A DNA stretch of 64,000 bases from Sinorhizobium chiapasense (GTDB lineage: Bacteria > Pseudomonadota > Alphaproteobacteria > Rhizobiales > Rhizobiaceae), in the NCBI RefSeq assembly GCF_036488675.1, contig NZ_CP133152.1, positions 1,116,001-1,180,000 on the forward strand. The letters run 5' to 3'. Shown in pieces: positions 8,751-20,074 of this stretch. The first letter of the stretch is position 1. Each line of letters opens with the position of its first letter. A program made the position numbers and the translations under genes. Below the pieces are notes generated by a model. That model was not told where the DNA came from. It worked only from the letters and a program-made list of their open reading frames with translations, and searched no databases.

Positions 8751-10307
8751 CTAAACCAGCGCGGTAAGCCACCGGTAGACATCCTGGAATAAAAGCGGCA
8801 GTGGCATATAGAAGTAATGTGCGGCAACGAGCGCCGCGGGGGCAGCGGCGGCAGAAAACACGCCTGCCACGGTTCGCCTTATGCGGGTGCGGATCTCGTC
8901 GGTCGTCGAGATATAAGGAATGGTGGCGAGCGGCTGGTGGTCGAACATCCGCACGAGTTCGACGGGCCTGCGTATCTTCCCGTTGAAAAACTCGAGCAGC
9001 CCGATAAACGCCACAGCCAAGCCCAATCCGGCAATCGCACCGAGGAGCACGATACGGCGGCGCTTGGGACTTTCCGGATATTGCGGGGGAGTCGCTCGTT
9101 CGAGCACGGAGAAGCGACCTCCGTCAGATCGTCTCTCGATCTGTTCGCCGATCATCGCCTCGGCGCGTCTGGCAATTGCGGTATTGTATTGTGTCTGCAG
9201 ATTTGTGCGGTTCCGCTCAAGCGAATACAGGACGGTTTCGCTGTCGGGCGTCGCGCTAATCGATCTCGTCAGCTCGGCGATGCGCTGCGTAATCGCAGCC
9301 TTCTCCCCGGCGATCGCGCGTAAGCGGTCGTCGATAAATGACAATTGGAGGTCGAGCGCCGACCGCTCTCGCTTATCGCCGGCCGACGAGTTTTCCGTGG
9401 CAGGTCTCGAGCGCAGTGCAGCCTGCGATGAGGCGATGCGCGCACGAAGGGCCACGATATTCGGGCTGTTTTCCGAAAAGATCGCGAGCTGCTCGGCGAG
9501 CGCCCGGTTCAGTTCCAGGAGCATCTGCTGTTCTGGCGTTGCCACGCGACCATCGACGGTCTGCCCGGTAAGGGCGTAGCTCTCGACGAGATTGCTGCGC
9601 TTGGCGCGAAGATCGGATTCTTCGCGCTCGAGCGCGATCAATCTCTCCTGTTGGCTTGTCTGCTGACTTCGCCGGAATTCAAGACTTTCGGGAAGAGTGT
9701 CCGCGTTCTCGTTCTTGTACCTCAGAATCTCGGCTTCGAGCCGATTCAAATCCGAGCCAAGTCTTGCGACCTCCTGATCGAAGAATTTCACGGTGTCGGC
9801 GGCACGGCCAGTCCGTTGCTGCTGCTGTTTGATGAGCATCAGCTCAACGAGTTCGTTGACAACCTTTGCCGCCAGATCGGGGTCGGCTGCCGTGAAACCG
9901 ACGCTTGCAACGGACGGGCCCGCATCAGCATAGGGCGAGCCAAGCCCGATTTCTTCGAAGGTGATGCGGGACCGCATGTCACTGGCGATGTCTTCATCGG
10001 TGGCTTCGTCTTTTTCCGCGCCGTAGACACCGAGCTTATCGGCAAGCGCAAGAAGATCGTCGCGCGTCGTGATCTGCTGGCGAATGATCTGCAATTGCTG
10101 GGTGACCTGTATCGGAACTGTCGATCGCGCCAGTTCGGTGGGGATTTGCGGCACCTCCACGAGAATCTTGGCGCTGGCGCGATAACGGGGCGGCAGGACG
10201 CTGGCAACAATGACGGCAAGCGCCAGCGCAGAACTGACTATCGCCACCAGATAAGGCAATCTTCCCAAAAAGATCGAAATATAAAAACGTGCATCCGCAT
10301 CATTCAT
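8751..10307 (-). CDS. Wzz/GumC-like polysaccharide chain-length determinant
   Basis: 518 residues from ATG 10307, chosen because AAGGTG lies ~8 bases upstream; the frame stays open to 10418. An N-terminal helix (about residues 14-35) is followed by YRASAKILVEVP, a Wzz signature, then a long periplasmic coiled coil rich in Glu/Arg/Leu (about 170-390). A second membrane helix comes at IVLLGAIAGLGLAVAFIGLLEF, preceded by the P-x2-P region YPESPKRR, and the C-terminus has further hydrophobic segments. It forms the inner-membrane co-polymerase that sets chain length with the downstream CpsD-like ATPase. No outer-membrane export (Wza) gene lies in this block. Confidence 0.88.
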   Translation of the reverse strand: MNDADARFYISIFLGRLPYLVAIVSSALALAVIVASVLPPRYRASAKILVEVPQIPTELARSTVPIQVTQQLQIIRQQITTRDDLLALADKLGVYGAEKDEATDEDIASDMRSRITFEEIGLGSPYADAGPSVASVGFTAADPDLAAKVVNELVELMLIKQQQQRTGRAADTVKFFDQEVARLGSDLNRLEAEILRYKNENADTLPESLEFRRSQQTSQQERLIALEREESDLRAKRSNLVESYALTGQTVDGRVATPEQQMLLELNRALAEQLAIFSENSPNIVALRARIASSQAALRSRPATENSSAGDKRERSALDLQLSFIDDRLRAIAGEKAAITQRIAELTRSISATPDSETVLYSLERNRTNLQTQYNTAIARRAEAMIGEQIERRSDGGRFSVLERATPPQYPESPKRRRIVLLGAIAGLGLAVAFIGLLEFFNGKIRRPVELVRMFDHQPLATIPYISTTDEIRTRIRRTVAGVFSAAAAPAALVAAHYFYMPLPLLFQDVYRWLTALV

Positions 10308-10951
10308 CCGAACACACCTTAAAGCTGAAAACCAGATTGCAGACCGCGCAGCGTTATTGTCGAGTGATTGTGGCCGGGACGATAGATCGTCAATGGTGGA
10401 TGACCTGTACCCGTCCACGTCCAGAGCTAGTTCTTTCGGCTAGGACATACTTCTTTGAATTCGAGGAATTCGGCGGGGGCCGGCGGGGCCGGCGGAGTGT
10501 TCGGGGGCGGCAGACGATGCTCCGACCCCCATTCACGCAAGAACGTCGAGCCACTGTCGTGTCGCCGGCTCCCGTGGCAGGCCGGTGCACGACGACCAAG
10601 GCGTGAGCCCAGTGGCTCCGTTGAGTTTTGCAGATTGAGTTCGGCGCAGGCCGCGCCGCGTCGTCAAATGCCACACGCGAGGCGTCGCAGGTCTCGCCTC
10701 CACTGAGAGAGCGTCGACGACAACAGGAGGCTGTGGCAGCGCTCGTTGACGGCTGATCGGGCCGATGGTCGGGAGCTGCCGCCGTAGACACGGTAACTAT
10801 ATCGGTGGAGGGAGTGCCTCTGCGGCTACCAACTATAGCAGAGGGTACACCACCGATTGGTGTCGTTCATTGAGAGCCAAAAGCTGGCAGGATCAGCTTT
10901 TGCAAACACTTAGGTCCATTCGATCGCGAAGGGCAATCGGGGCGGTGCGCG
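10308..10951. promoter_or_regulatory. divergent intergenic region, with G/C-rich tract
   Basis: About 640 bases separate the leftward chain-length gene from the rightward giant exoprotein gene. No convincing gene was seen. A strongly skewed GGC/GGG tract lies at 10471-10496. Both flanking transcription units must be driven from here, but no -35/-10 or operator could be recognised. Confidence 0.45.
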
Positions 10952-13900
10952 ATGTTCAGGATGCATCTCAGAAACCATGAATATCTAACCGTATTCAGCG
11001 GTGCGAGCAGGGTCTACACGACATCCGCCGCGTATCATGCAAACTTGGATGTTGCGCCCGACATCTCCATAACTGTGGTACCCGGCATCAGCGTTGATGT
11101 CGAACGTGACGGTCCGTCGCGCCGACGGAAAAAGCGCGACACGGATTCTACACAGGATGCCGGTGGGCGTGAGATGCACCCGCAGGGTGCACTCAATGCA
11201 CCACAGGACACCGGGCACATCCAGCCTCACCAAGACCGCGAGGGAGATGAAAGCCCGCAAGAGACCGGCGATGCGAACGAATTCTCGCAAGATGGCGGTG
11301 GACTGGGCGATTTTCCAAGGGACGACCATGATCCGAGCGAGTGTCGCCACGACGGCGACAGGCTCCGCAAAGATCGGCGCGACACCGGCCTCGGCGATGT
11401 CCCGCAAGACACAGGCGGCCTCGGTAAATTGCTTGGTGATAGTATCGCGACGGGCGTCGCAGTGGAGAAGTCGGTTTCCGGGACCGACGGTGGCATCTCG
11501 CAACCCTCGCCGACCCTCTACCCATCATGGACGGTGGGAGCGGTATCCAATGTGACAACGGGAGGATGGCTGGTGGGTGGCGGATCCAGCCTCTCGCCAA
11601 ACACGTTGTCCAATGCGACCACGACCGCCCCTACGACGACGGCTCTCGCCGCGACGCCGAACAAGATCGTTCTCGAAAACATGAAGCAGGGAAACCCCAT
11701 CAGCGAATGGGGCATCGTCGGCGACGGTGACGGCAATATTCAAGGTTTCGCGACGCAGATCAGCACCAATCTCGGGCAGACGGTCGATTTCAAGATCGCC
11801 ACCGACTCGACCGATTATCGGATCGAAATCTATCGGTTGGGCTACTATAGCGGGGACGGCGCCCGCAAGGTGGCGACGATCGACGTGAACCTGGCACAGG
11901 CGCAAGTGCAGCCGCATCCGATCGTGGACATGTCGCGCGGGCTGATCGACTGCGGCAACTGGTCGGTTTCGGCAAGCTGGACGATCCCCGACGACATGGT
12001 GTCGGGCGTCTACATCGCAAAGCTCGTCCGCGAGGATGGAACCGCGGGCTCAAGCCATATCCCGTTCATCGTACGCGACGACAGCTCCACCAGCGACATA
12101 GTCTTCCAGACGTCCGATACGACCTGGCAGGCCTATAACGCCTGGGGCGGCGCGAGCTTGTATTATGGACAGGTGCCGGTCGACCCCAACGATATCATCG
12201 GCTACATGCCCCCCAACTGCAATTGCGGCCTGACTGCGATCGGTCGAGCTTCTGCCGTGAGTTATAATCGGCCCTTCATCACCAATACGAGCCCCGCCGG
12301 CGGCACCCACGACTTTATCTTCGGGGCTGAGCATTCGGCGATCCGCTGGCTTGAGCAGAACGGCTACGATGTCTCCTACATCTCCGGCGTCGATGCGTCG
12401 CGAAACGGCAGCCTAATACTCAATCATGAGGCCTTCCTTTCGGTCGGTCATGACGAATACTGGTCGGCCGAACAGCGGGGTAACGTCGAGGCCGCGCGGG
12501 ACTCGGGCGTCGATCTCGCCTTCTGGAGCGGTAACGAATGCTACTGGAAGGTTCGATGGGAAACGAGCATCGACGGCAACGGCACGCCCTACCGAACGAT
12601 GGTCTGTTACAAGGAGACCTGGGGCACCAGCACCGACCCAAGCGATACTGGCACGGGCACATGGCGCGATCCGCGTTTTGCGGATCCGGGACAGGAGCCG
12701 GAAAACTCGCTGACCGGCACCATGTTCACGGTCGACAGTTACCGTCAGGACACGATCACCATTCCCTATGACTATTCCAACCTGCGCTTTTGGCGCAACA
12801 CGGATGTCGCGAACCTTCAGCCGGGGCAGACTTACTCCCTAGTCCAGAACCTGCTCGGATATGAGTGGGACTCCGACGTCGAAAACGGTTTCAGACCCAA
12901 CGGATTGATCAACCTATCGCTGTCGACCGTGTCGGTGGACACCTACCTGCGCGACTACGGCACGTCCATCGGTTCTGCCGACGTCACGCACAGCCTGACC
13001 ATGTACCGGGCGGATAGTGGCGCGCTCGTCTTCGGAGCTGGAACGGTTTTCTGGTCCTGGGGTCTCGATTCCAATCACGAAGGGGCAGCGACACCCACCG
13101 ACCCGAATGTCCAGCAGGCGATGGTGAACATGTTCGCCGACATGGGCATTCAGCCCCAGACACTCGATGCCAGCCTGATCCTGGCGACGCAATCGACCGA
13201 TCTGCTCAAGCCGACCTCGATGATCACCTCTCCAAATGTGGGGGCGACTTTCGTGGAAGGGCAGCGGGTCACGGTCACAGGCACGGCGCAGGATTTCGGC
13301 GGCGGCATCATAGCCGGCGTCGAGATCTCCACAGACGGCGGGTTGCATTGGTTCAAGGCGACTGGCAGGGAGAATTGGACATACAACTGGGTCGTACAGG
13401 CAAGCGGTACCTACACGATCATGTCGCGCGCTGTCGACGATAGCCTCAATCTCGAGACCCCGTCGACCGGCAAACAGGTCACCGTATCGCTGCCCTCGAC
13501 GACGAGCCTATGGACGATGGCCGCGAAGCCCGCTGTCGAGACGGCGGTCGATCGGGATGGAGTGGAACTTGGTGTACGCTTCCAGACTACGACCAACGGC
13601 CTTGTAGAGGGGATTCGCTTCTACAAAGGGTTCTACAATGTCGGCCAACATGTTGTGAGTCTTTGGACCGCCGATGGCGCGCGTCTTGCCACCGGCGTGT
13701 CAACAGGAGAACCGATTTCGGGATGGCAGACTGTGACCTTCTCGAACCCTATCCAGATTACCGCAGGGACGACCTATGTCGCTTCCTATCACGCCGGTGG
13801 CTACTATTCGGTGAGCGATGGGTATTTCAATACCGCCTATTCTAACGGTCCCCTGAGGGTCGCTCCGGGCGGAGGCGTCTATGCCTACAGCTCGACTGCC

Positions 13901-16333
13901 GGGACCTTCCCAGGAAACAACGTCAACGGCGCCAACTATTGGGTGGACGTCGTCTTCAATGCAGGCCCGAATATTGTTCCGGTGGCCGTCGACGACAGTG
14001 GCTTTACAGTTTTCCGCGATGGAACCATGACCATACCGATTGCTGCTCTGGTCGCGAACGACACCGATGGCAATAACGATGCATTGACGATCACGGCTGT
14101 CGGCAATGCCGAGAACGGCACCGTAACGTTGGACACTCAGACGGGCCATGTCATCTTCAAGCCGACAGCCGGTTTTGTCGGCCCAGCGAGTTTCAGCTAT
14201 ACGATCGCCGACGGTCGCGGCGGAACGGATCAAGGCACCGTCAGCTTGACGGTCGAGGAGACCCCCGTCGGAGTATCGCTCTTCCAGCCGAACGAGGGAC
14301 CGACGAGCGGTAGCTTTAACGACAACAGCGGCCTCGAACTCGGTATGAAATTCGTTGCTTCCAGCAGCGGCACGATTACCGGTATCCGCTTCTACAAGGC
14401 GTCCGGCGATATCGGTTCTCATACCGGTTCTCTCTGGACGGCAAGCGGCACGCTGCTGGGAACGGTGACCTTCACCAATGAATCGTTGAGCGGCTGGCAG
14501 ACAGCCAAGTTCTCCAGCCCGATCCAGATCGCGGCGGGCACGACCTACGTCGCCTCCTACCACACGACGGGTACCTATGTGGCAAGCGCGAACTATTTTA
14601 CGACCGCGCATACCAACGGTCCACTGACGGCCCCTTCGTCGACGACGAGCGGCGGCAACGGCGTCTATGCCTATAGCGCAGGGACGGTCTTCCCAACGTC
14701 CAGCTATCAGGCGTCGAACTACTGGGTCGACGTCGTCTTCGATTATGCGACGGGCAACATCGCACCGGTCGCCGCCAACGATAACGGGATTATTGTCTAT
14801 CACGAAACGCCGTTGTGGATCGCCGCATCGACCGTGCTTGCCAATGATACCGATGCCAATGGCGACGTCCTCTCTATTACGGGTGTGAGCGGGGCGACGA
14901 ACGGAACCGTGACCTTTGACGGCCAGGCCAACGCGCTCATCTTCACGCCAGCGGCCGGCTATAGCGGGCCAGCCAGCTTCTCCTACAGCGTATCGGACGG
15001 CCGCGGCGGGACATCATCGGCCACCGTAAATCTGACGGTGAAACCTCCCTCCACCGCGACCACTCTCTTTGCTTCATCCGATACGCCGAGCATCGCTGCA
15101 GTCAACGACCCGAGCTCGATCGAACTCGGTGTCAAATTCACGGCTTCCTCTCGCGGCACCATCGTTGGCCTGCGCTACTACAAGAGTGCGCAGGATACGG
15201 GTACGCATGTCGGCTCGCTTTGGAGTAGCACGGGCACGCTGCTTGCCTCCGCAACCTTTACGAACGAATCCCCCAGCGGCTGGCAGACGGTGACCTTCAC
15301 TCAGCCGGTCAACATATCGGCTGGCACGACATACGTCGCGAGCTATCATTCCAATGGCTTCTATGCGGCAAGCCCGAACTACTTTACCAGCAGCCATTCG
15401 AACGGCGCTCTGACTGCGCCGTCGAGCGCATCGAGCAGCGGGAACGGCGTCTATGCCTATGGAACGGGCAGCCTCTTTCCAACGTCAAGCTTCAACGCGA
15501 CCAACTACTGGGTCGACGTCCTCTACGACCAACCGACGCAGAACACGGCACCGGTGGCCAACAACGATTCGGGCTTTGTCGCGAGCAATAACAGCCCATA
15601 CGCGATCCCGGCATCGGCCTTGCTTGCCAATGACAATGATCCGGACGGCGATCCGATATCCATCGCGGGTGTCGGCAATGCGGTCAACGGATCCGTGACT
15701 TTCGACAGCCAGTCGAACGCTATCACTTTCACTCCCACAAACGGCTATTCCGGCCCGGCAAGCTTCTCCTACACCATTGCAGACGGCCTGGGCCAGACCG
15801 CTTCGGCCCAGGTGTCGCTTGACGTCATTCAGCAAGGCAGCGACCAGAACGTATTCGCTGCAAATAGTACGCCCGCGGTCGCTTCCGTGAACGATCCGAA
15901 TGCGGTCAATCTCGGCATGAAGTTCCAGGCAGATGTGGCCGGCTGGATCACCGGGTTCCGCTTCTACAAAGGAGCGGACAACACAGGCCCGCATACCGGC
16001 TACCTGTGGACATCGACCGGCACGTTGCTCGGAAGCGCCACCTTCACGAATGAAACCGCGAGCGGCTGGCAATCGGTCGATCTCGCCCAGCAGGTCGCGA
16101 TCCAGCCGAATACGACCTACGTCGTCTCCTACAGCACCAACGGGTTCTATTCGGCGACCAGCAACTTCTTCGGTTCCGAGGTTACCAACAATAACCTGCA
16201 TGCGCTGTCGTCGGCGCTGAGCGGCGGCAATGGCGTGTACCGGTATGGCGCAAGCGGGCTGTTCCCGACCAGCAGCTTCAACAGCACCAACTACTACGTG
16301 GATGTGGCTTTCAGGCCGCAACTGGCGGCGTAG
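10952..16333 (+). CDS. giant type I-secreted exoprotein: DMFase-like domain plus four DUF4082/cadherin-like repeats
   Basis: 1,793 residues. Residues 1-230 are hydrophilic with degenerate Q-D-T-G/G motifs. Residues ~242-725 match the N,N-dimethylformamidase beta-subunit-like domain ([28 protein letters not shown]). An Ig-like segment follows at ~760-845. From ~850 to the end comes a unit repeated four times with a ~261-residue period: a DUF4082 module ([28 protein letters not shown]), with a cadherin-like module ([33 protein letters not shown]) between copies. No Sec signal and no RTX nonapeptides were seen. The ABC and HlyD genes three and four genes downstream suggest type I export. ATG 10952 or 10961 are both possible starts. 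Surface or matrix location is inferred; enzymatic activity of the DMFase-like part is unproven. Confidence 0.85.
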   Translation: MFRMHLRNHEYLTVFSGASRVYTTSAAYHANLDVAPDISITVVPGISVDVERDGPSRRRKKRDTDSTQDAGGREMHPQGALNAPQDTGHIQPHQDREGDESPQETGDANEFSQDGGGLGDFPRDDHDPSECRHDGDRLRKDRRDTGLGDVPQDTGGLGKLLGDSIATGVAVEKSVSGTDGGISQPSPTLYPSWTVGAVSNVTTGGWLVGGGSSLSPNTLSNATTTAPTTTALAATPNKIVLENMKQGNPISEWGIVGDGDGNIQGFATQISTNLGQTVDFKIATDSTDYRIEIYRLGYYSGDGARKVATIDVNLAQAQVQPHPIVDMSRGLIDCGNWSVSASWTIPDDMVSGVYIAKLVREDGTAGSSHIPFIVRDDSSTSDIVFQTSDTTWQAYNAWGGASLYYGQVPVDPNDIIGYMPPNCNCGLTAIGRASAVSYNRPFITNTSPAGGTHDFIFGAEHSAIRWLEQNGYDVSYISGVDASRNGSLILNHEAFLSVGHDEYWSAEQRGNVEAARDSGVDLAFWSGNECYWKVRWETSIDGNGTPYRTMVCYKETWGTSTDPSDTGTGTWRDPRFADPGQEPENSLTGTMFTVDSYRQDTITIPYDYSNLRFWRNTDVANLQPGQTYSLVQNLLGYEWDSDVENGFRPNGLINLSLSTVSVDTYLRDYGTSIGSADVTHSLTMYRADSGALVFGAGTVFWSWGLDSNHEGAATPTDPNVQQAMVNMFADMGIQPQTLDASLILATQSTDLLKPTSMITSPNVGATFVEGQRVTVTGTAQDFGGGIIAGVEISTDGGLHWFKATGRENWTYNWVVQASGTYTIMSRAVDDSLNLETPSTGKQVTVSLPSTTSLWTMAAKPAVETAVDRDGVELGVRFQTTTNGLVEGIRFYKGFYNVGQHVVSLWTADGARLATGVSTGEPISGWQTVTFSNPIQITAGTTYVASYHAGGYYSVSDGYFNTAYSNGPLRVAPGGGVYAYSSTAGTFPGNNVNGANYWVDVVFNAGPNIVPVAVDDSGFTVFRDGTMTIPIAALVANDTDGNNDALTITAVGNAENGTVTLDTQTGHVIFKPTAGFVGPASFSYTIADGRGGTDQGTVSLTVEETPVGVSLFQPNEGPTSGSFNDNSGLELGMKFVASSSGTITGIRFYKASGDIGSHTGSLWTASGTLLGTVTFTNESLSGWQTAKFSSPIQIAAGTTYVASYHTTGTYVASANYFTTAHTNGPLTAPSSTTSGGNGVYAYSAGTVFPTSSYQASNYWVDVVFDYATGNIAPVAANDNGIIVYHETPLWIAASTVLANDTDANGDVLSITGVSGATNGTVTFDGQANALIFTPAAGYSGPASFSYSVSDGRGGTSSATVNLTVKPPSTATTLFASSDTPSIAAVNDPSSIELGVKFTASSRGTIVGLRYYKSAQDTGTHVGSLWSSTGTLLASATFTNESPSGWQTVTFTQPVNISAGTTYVASYHSNGFYAASPNYFTSSHSNGALTAPSSASSSGNGVYAYGTGSLFPTSSFNATNYWVDVLYDQPTQNTAPVANNDSGFVASNNSPYAIPASALLANDNDPDGDPISIAGVGNAVNGSVTFDSQSNAITFTPTNGYSGPASFSYTIADGLGQTASAQVSLDVIQQGSDQNVFAANSTPAVASVNDPNAVNLGMKFQADVAGWITGFRFYKGADNTGPHTGYLWTSTGTLLGSATFTNETASGWQSVDLAQQVAIQPNTTYVVSYSTNGFYSATSNFFGSEVTNNNLHALSSALSGGNGVYRYGASGLFPTSSFNSTNYYVDVAFRPQLAA
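13501..16330 (+). repeat. four in-frame ~783-bp tandem repeats within the exoprotein gene
   Basis: Equivalent positions of the DUF4082 module begin near 13501, 14275, 15060 and 15842, a period of ~775-785 bases. Short stretches such as GGCGTCTATGCCTA recur at matching places. The copies are diverged rather than identical, so the array is old but could still recombine. Three cadherin-like modules separate the four DUF4082 modules, so the last repeat is a half unit. Confidence 0.8.
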
Positions 16334-16335
16334 AG

Positions 16336-17568
16336 ATGGACATGGAGACTCGGACAACACGCGACGATCGACTGCCGGTGACGGTGCTGGCGGGTTTCCT
16401 CGGAGCAGGCAAGACGACGCTCCTGAACCATATTCTGCGCAACCGCGAGGGCTATCGCGTCGCCGTGATCGTCAATGACATGAGCGAGATCAGCATTGAT
16501 GCGGACCTCGTTCGCGACGGAGGGGCCGACCTTTCGCGCACCGACGAGACGCTGGTCGAACTGACCAACGGATGCATATGCTGCACGCTTCGCGCGGACC
16601 TGCTTGCCGAGGTTCGCCGCCTGGCCACGGAAGGACGCTTCGACTACATGCTGATCGAGGGCACGGGTATTGCCGAGCCTTTGCCGATCGCCGCGACGTT
16701 CTCCTTCAGGGATGAAACAGGCGCAGCACTTTGTGACGTCGCCCGGCTCGATACGATGGTCTCGGTGGTCGATGCGGTGAACCTGCTCACCGACTACTCG
16801 AGCACGGATTTTCTCGCCGACCGCGGCGAGGCCCGCGACGAGGACGACACGCGCACCCTGATCGACCTTCTCGTCGAGCAGATCGAATTCGCCGATGTCG
16901 TGGTAATCAACAAGATCTCGGACGTGAGCGTCGAAACGCGAACGACGGTGCGCCGGATCATCGCGGCACTTAATCCGGATGCACGTGTCATCGAAACCGA
17001 TTTCGGCCGCCTGCCGCTTGCCGCGGTCCTCGATACCGACCTTTTCAGCGAGGAGAAGTCGGCGCGACACCCGCTGTGGCACAAGGAACTCCATGGCTGG
17101 GGCGACCATGTCCCCGAGACCGAAGAATACGGGATCACGAGTTTCGTCTACCGGGCACGGCGTCCCTTCGATCCCGCGAAATTCCGGGATTTCCTCGCGA
17201 AAGAATGGACGGGCCTCATTCGCGCCAAGGGGCATTTCTGGCTGGCGACGCGCCCCGACTGGATCGGCCAGCTATCGATCGCGGGGACGCAATGCCGCAC
17301 CGAGGCAAAGGGCGTTTGGTGGGCGTCGGTGCCGAAAGCGCACTGGCCCCGTTTTCCGCAATTCCGCGAATTGCTCGATCGGCATTGGAGCGCCGTCTGG
17401 GGCGATCGCCGGCAGGAACTCGTCTTCATCGGGGCGGGCCTTGCCGAGGCTGCGATCCGCGCCGCGCTCGACGACTGTCTGATCGGCGCGGAAACCGGCT
17501 TCGATCCGCAGCTTGCGCGCGGTCTGCGTGATCCGTTTCCACCATGGCAGCACGCGCCTGCCGCATGA
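16336..17568 (+). CDS. CobW/COG0523-family GTP-binding metallochaperone
   Basis: 410 residues. The Walker A is [15 protein letters not shown] (about 17-31), followed by [16 protein letters not shown], the metal-binding CxCC motif in NGCICCTLR (about residues 79-86) and [12 protein letters not shown]. The C-terminal CobW_C domain holds WDAD-like replacements and the FWLATRP segment, as in the ZigA/YeiR-type branch. Family members use GTP hydrolysis to deliver a metal (often Zn or Co) to a client. The gene starts 2 bases after the exoprotein stop and sits upstream of the exporter, so it should be co-transcribed. That placement is unusual and is listed as a finding. Confidence 0.88.
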   Translation: MDMETRTTRDDRLPVTVLAGFLGAGKTTLLNHILRNREGYRVAVIVNDMSEISIDADLVRDGGADLSRTDETLVELTNGCICCTLRADLLAEVRRLATEGRFDYMLIEGTGIAEPLPIAATFSFRDETGAALCDVARLDTMVSVVDAVNLLTDYSSTDFLADRGEARDEDDTRTLIDLLVEQIEFADVVVINKISDVSVETRTTVRRIIAALNPDARVIETDFGRLPLAAVLDTDLFSEEKSARHPLWHKELHGWGDHVPETEEYGITSFVYRARRPFDPAKFRDFLAKEWTGLIRAKGHFWLATRPDWIGQLSIAGTQCRTEAKGVWWASVPKAHWPRFPQFRELLDRHWSAVWGDRRQELVFIGAGLAEAAIRAALDDCLIGAETGFDPQLARGLRDPFPPWQHAPAA

Positions 17569-17593
17569 CCAGCTCAAAAGTAGGGAGTAGAAG

Positions 17594-17899
17594 ATGAGCA
17601 CGGAACTTTATGCAGACGGCATCGGCGAGATCACCGTCACCGGAACGATCGTCAGGATCGACCTGATGTCGCTCTCCGCCACCGAGCGGGATGAGAAGAA
17701 CAACCCGAAGCCGGTGTTCCGGCAGCGGATCATCATGCCGGTAGATGCGTTCGCCAATGCGGTGGACCTCATGCAGAAGGCGCTTGCCGGCCTCGTCGAA
17801 GCGGGCGCGGTTCGGCGGATCGGCGATATCCAGAAACTTCCGACGGGCGACACCCAACAGGGGCAGATGGCGGCCAACGCGTCACCGAACTTCAATTGA
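17594..17899 (+). CDS. small conserved-looking protein of the secretion operon (DUF3467-like?)
   Basis: 101 residues with a good GGGAG site before ATG 17594. It has no signal peptide or membrane helix. The pattern IVRIDLMSL...VFRQRIIMPVDAFANAVDLMQ loosely resembles DUF3467 proteins (RIDFG...RVVMSP.HAK.L), but the match is by eye and weak. It lies between the CobW gene and the ABC exporter in the same direction, 25 bases after CobW, so it is probably part of the secretion operon. It could be a chaperone, an exporter accessory factor or unrelated; function unknown. Confidence 0.7.
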   Translation: MSTELYADGIGEITVTGTIVRIDLMSLSATERDEKNNPKPVFRQRIIMPVDAFANAVDLMQKALAGLVEAGAVRRIGDIQKLPTGDTQQGQMAANASPNFN

Positions 17900-17929
17900 T
17901 CAAAGGCGCAGCTATTCCTGGGGCGGGTG

Positions 17930-20074
17930 ATGAGTACCAATCCGCATACCAGTCTTCAGTGTCTGGTCCTTGTCGCCCGTCACCATGGCATCGACCTTTC
18001 GCCCGAACGGCTGCTGCATGACTACGCATTAGCGGACCAGCCAGTCGCGACCCGGCAGCTCCTGCGCATGGCGAAGGATGCCGGCTTGCGTGCCCGGCAC
18101 GTGCATCTCACCTGGCGGTCGCTCTTTCAGATGGGCGGCGCCTATCCCGCGCTTGCCGAACTCGAGAACGGCAATTGGGTCGTCATCGCCGGCGTTGCGA
18201 CCGACAGCGAGGAAGAGGCGATCCGGATTCTCGATCCGCTGGCGGCGCGGCCCGAATTCATCGTCCTCAATGAAAGCCAGTTTTCCAAGGCGTGGCGCGG
18301 CTCCGCGGTCCTCCTGAAGCGCAACTACCGTCTCGGCGACGATGACCAGCCGTTCGGCTTTCGCTGGTTCTTGCCGGAGATCATACGCCAACGCGGGCTT
18401 TTCCGGGACGTCGCGCTGGCAGCCATCGCCCTTTACGGACTTGGCCTCACCACGCCGATCTTTTTCCAGCTCGTCATCGACAAGGTGCTGGTGCACCAGA
18501 GCTACGCAACGCTGACGGTTCTCACCATCGGCATCGCGGTTGCACTGGTCTTCGATGCCGCCTTCTCCTTTCTGCGGCGCTATCTCCTGCTCTACGCGAC
18601 CAACAAGATCGATATCAGGATAGCGACGCGCACCTTCGGGCATCTCCTGAACCTGCCGATCGCGCTCTTCGAACAGGCGTCCGCCGGTGTCCTCGTGAAG
18701 CACATGCAGCAGACCGGGCGCATTCGCGAATTTCTGACCGGCAGGCTCTTTCTCACCCTGCTCGACGGGCTTTCGCTCCTGGTGTTCGTGCCGATCCTCG
18801 CCCTCTACAGCGTCAAGCTCACCTTCGTGGTGCTTGGCTTTGCCGCGCTGGTGGGCCTCGTGGTCATGATGCTGGTGGGGCCATTCCAGCAACGGCTCCA
18901 GGCTCTCTACCAGGCTGAGGGCGACCGACAGGCGATGCTCGTGGAGACGGTCCACGGCATGCGCACGGTCAAGTCGCTGGCGCTCGAGCCGCGTCAGCGC
19001 CGGGTGTGGGACGACCATTCGGCCCGGTCGATCTCCGTGCGCTTCCGGGTCGAGAAGATTTCGACATTCGCGCAGGCCATAACGGGGCTCCTGGAAAAAC
19101 TGATGAGCGTCGCGATCGTCGGACTGGGCGCATTGGACGTTTTCAGCGGGTCCATGACAATCGGCGCGCTCGTCGCATTCAACATGCTGGCCGGCCGGGT
19201 TTCCGGGCCGCTCGTCCAGATCGTCACCATGATCCATGAATATCAGGAGGTAGCGCTTTCCGTGCGCATGCTCGGCGAGATCATGAACCAGCGCCCGGAA
19301 CAATTCGGGCGCGGACGCGGGCTCAGGCCCGACCTGAAGGGACTGATCGAGTTCGACAGGGTGACTTTCCGATACGGGCCCGACGGCGCCCCTGCACTCG
19401 ACGATGTCTCCTTCACGGTTCCCGCAGGCTCCGTCTTCGGCATCGTCGGCAAGAGCGGCTCGGGAAAGACGACCGTCACCCGGCTCATCCAGGGCCTCTA
19501 TCAGAACCAGCAGGGGCTCGTGCGCATAGACGGCCACGACAGCCGGGAGATCGATCTCGTTCACCTGAGAAAGAGCATCGGCGTCGTGTTGCAGGACAAT
19601 TTCCTGTTCCGGGGAACGGTTCGCGAAAACATCGCAGCGGCAAGGACGGATGCGAGCATCGAGGAGATCGCCGCCGCCGCACGCATTGCCGGCGCCGAGG
19701 AGTTCATCGAGCGACTGCCGCGCGGCTTCGAAACCCTGCTCGAGGAAAATGCCTCCAATCTCTCCGGTGGCCAGAAGCAGCGCCTTGCCATCGCCCGCGC
19801 GTTGATCACCGATCCCAGATTGCTCATTCTCGACGAGGCGACGAGTGCTCTCGACCCCGACAGCGAGGCGATCGTCAGGCAGAACCTCTCCAAGATCGCC
19901 GAGGGGCGCACGGTCATCATCGTCTCGCATCGTCTGTCCACCCTCGTCGATGCCGATGCGATCCTCGTCATCGAGCGCGGCAAGATCGCCGACATCGGCC
20001 GTCACGACCAGCTCGTTTCACGCTGCATGACCTATCGCCACCTCTGGTCGCAGCAGACAAGGCAGTCCGCATGA
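17930..20074 (+). CDS. type I secretion ABC exporter with degenerate C39 peptidase-like domain
   Basis: 714 residues from ATG 17930; GTG 17927 is equally possible. Residues ~5-130 form a C39-like domain (SLQCLVLVARHHGI, VVIAGV, ILDPLAA), but Cys and His of the peptidase site are not at the expected places. It is therefore the non-cleaving HlyB-type substrate-docking domain. Six membrane helices span ~155-430. The nucleotide-binding domain has Walker A GIVGKSGSGKTT (~503), signature NLSGGQKQRLAIARAL (~609) and Walker B LLILDEATSALD (~631). It drives one-step export of an unfolded substrate, most likely the giant exoprotein upstream. The stop overlaps the HlyD start by four bases. Confidence 0.92.
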   Translation: MSTNPHTSLQCLVLVARHHGIDLSPERLLHDYALADQPVATRQLLRMAKDAGLRARHVHLTWRSLFQMGGAYPALAELENGNWVVIAGVATDSEEEAIRILDPLAARPEFIVLNESQFSKAWRGSAVLLKRNYRLGDDDQPFGFRWFLPEIIRQRGLFRDVALAAIALYGLGLTTPIFFQLVIDKVLVHQSYATLTVLTIGIAVALVFDAAFSFLRRYLLLYATNKIDIRIATRTFGHLLNLPIALFEQASAGVLVKHMQQTGRIREFLTGRLFLTLLDGLSLLVFVPILALYSVKLTFVVLGFAALVGLVVMMLVGPFQQRLQALYQAEGDRQAMLVETVHGMRTVKSLALEPRQRRVWDDHSARSISVRFRVEKISTFAQAITGLLEKLMSVAIVGLGALDVFSGSMTIGALVAFNMLAGRVSGPLVQIVTMIHEYQEVALSVRMLGEIMNQRPEQFGRGRGLRPDLKGLIEFDRVTFRYGPDGAPALDDVSFTVPAGSVFGIVGKSGSGKTTVTRLIQGLYQNQQGLVRIDGHDSREIDLVHLRKSIGVVLQDNFLFRGTVRENIAAARTDASIEEIAAAARIAGAEEFIERLPRGFETLLEENASNLSGGQKQRLAIARALITDPRLLILDEATSALDPDSEAIVRQNLSKIAEGRTVIIVSHRLSTLVDADAILVIERGKIADIGRHDQLVSRCMTYRHLWSQQTRQSA

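Noticed and set aside
10952..16333. The exoprotein considered as an RTX protein because of its exporter
   Set aside because: No GGxGxDxUx nonapeptides were found; Asp/Asn-rich motifs such as [10 protein letters not shown] belong to the cadherin-like modules.
17930..18330. N-terminal domain of the ABC exporter considered as an active C39 peptidase (bacteriocin-type export)
   Set aside because: The expected catalytic Cys and His are not in place. The domain aligns better with the non-cleaving HlyB type, and no double-glycine leader peptide gene was seen nearby.
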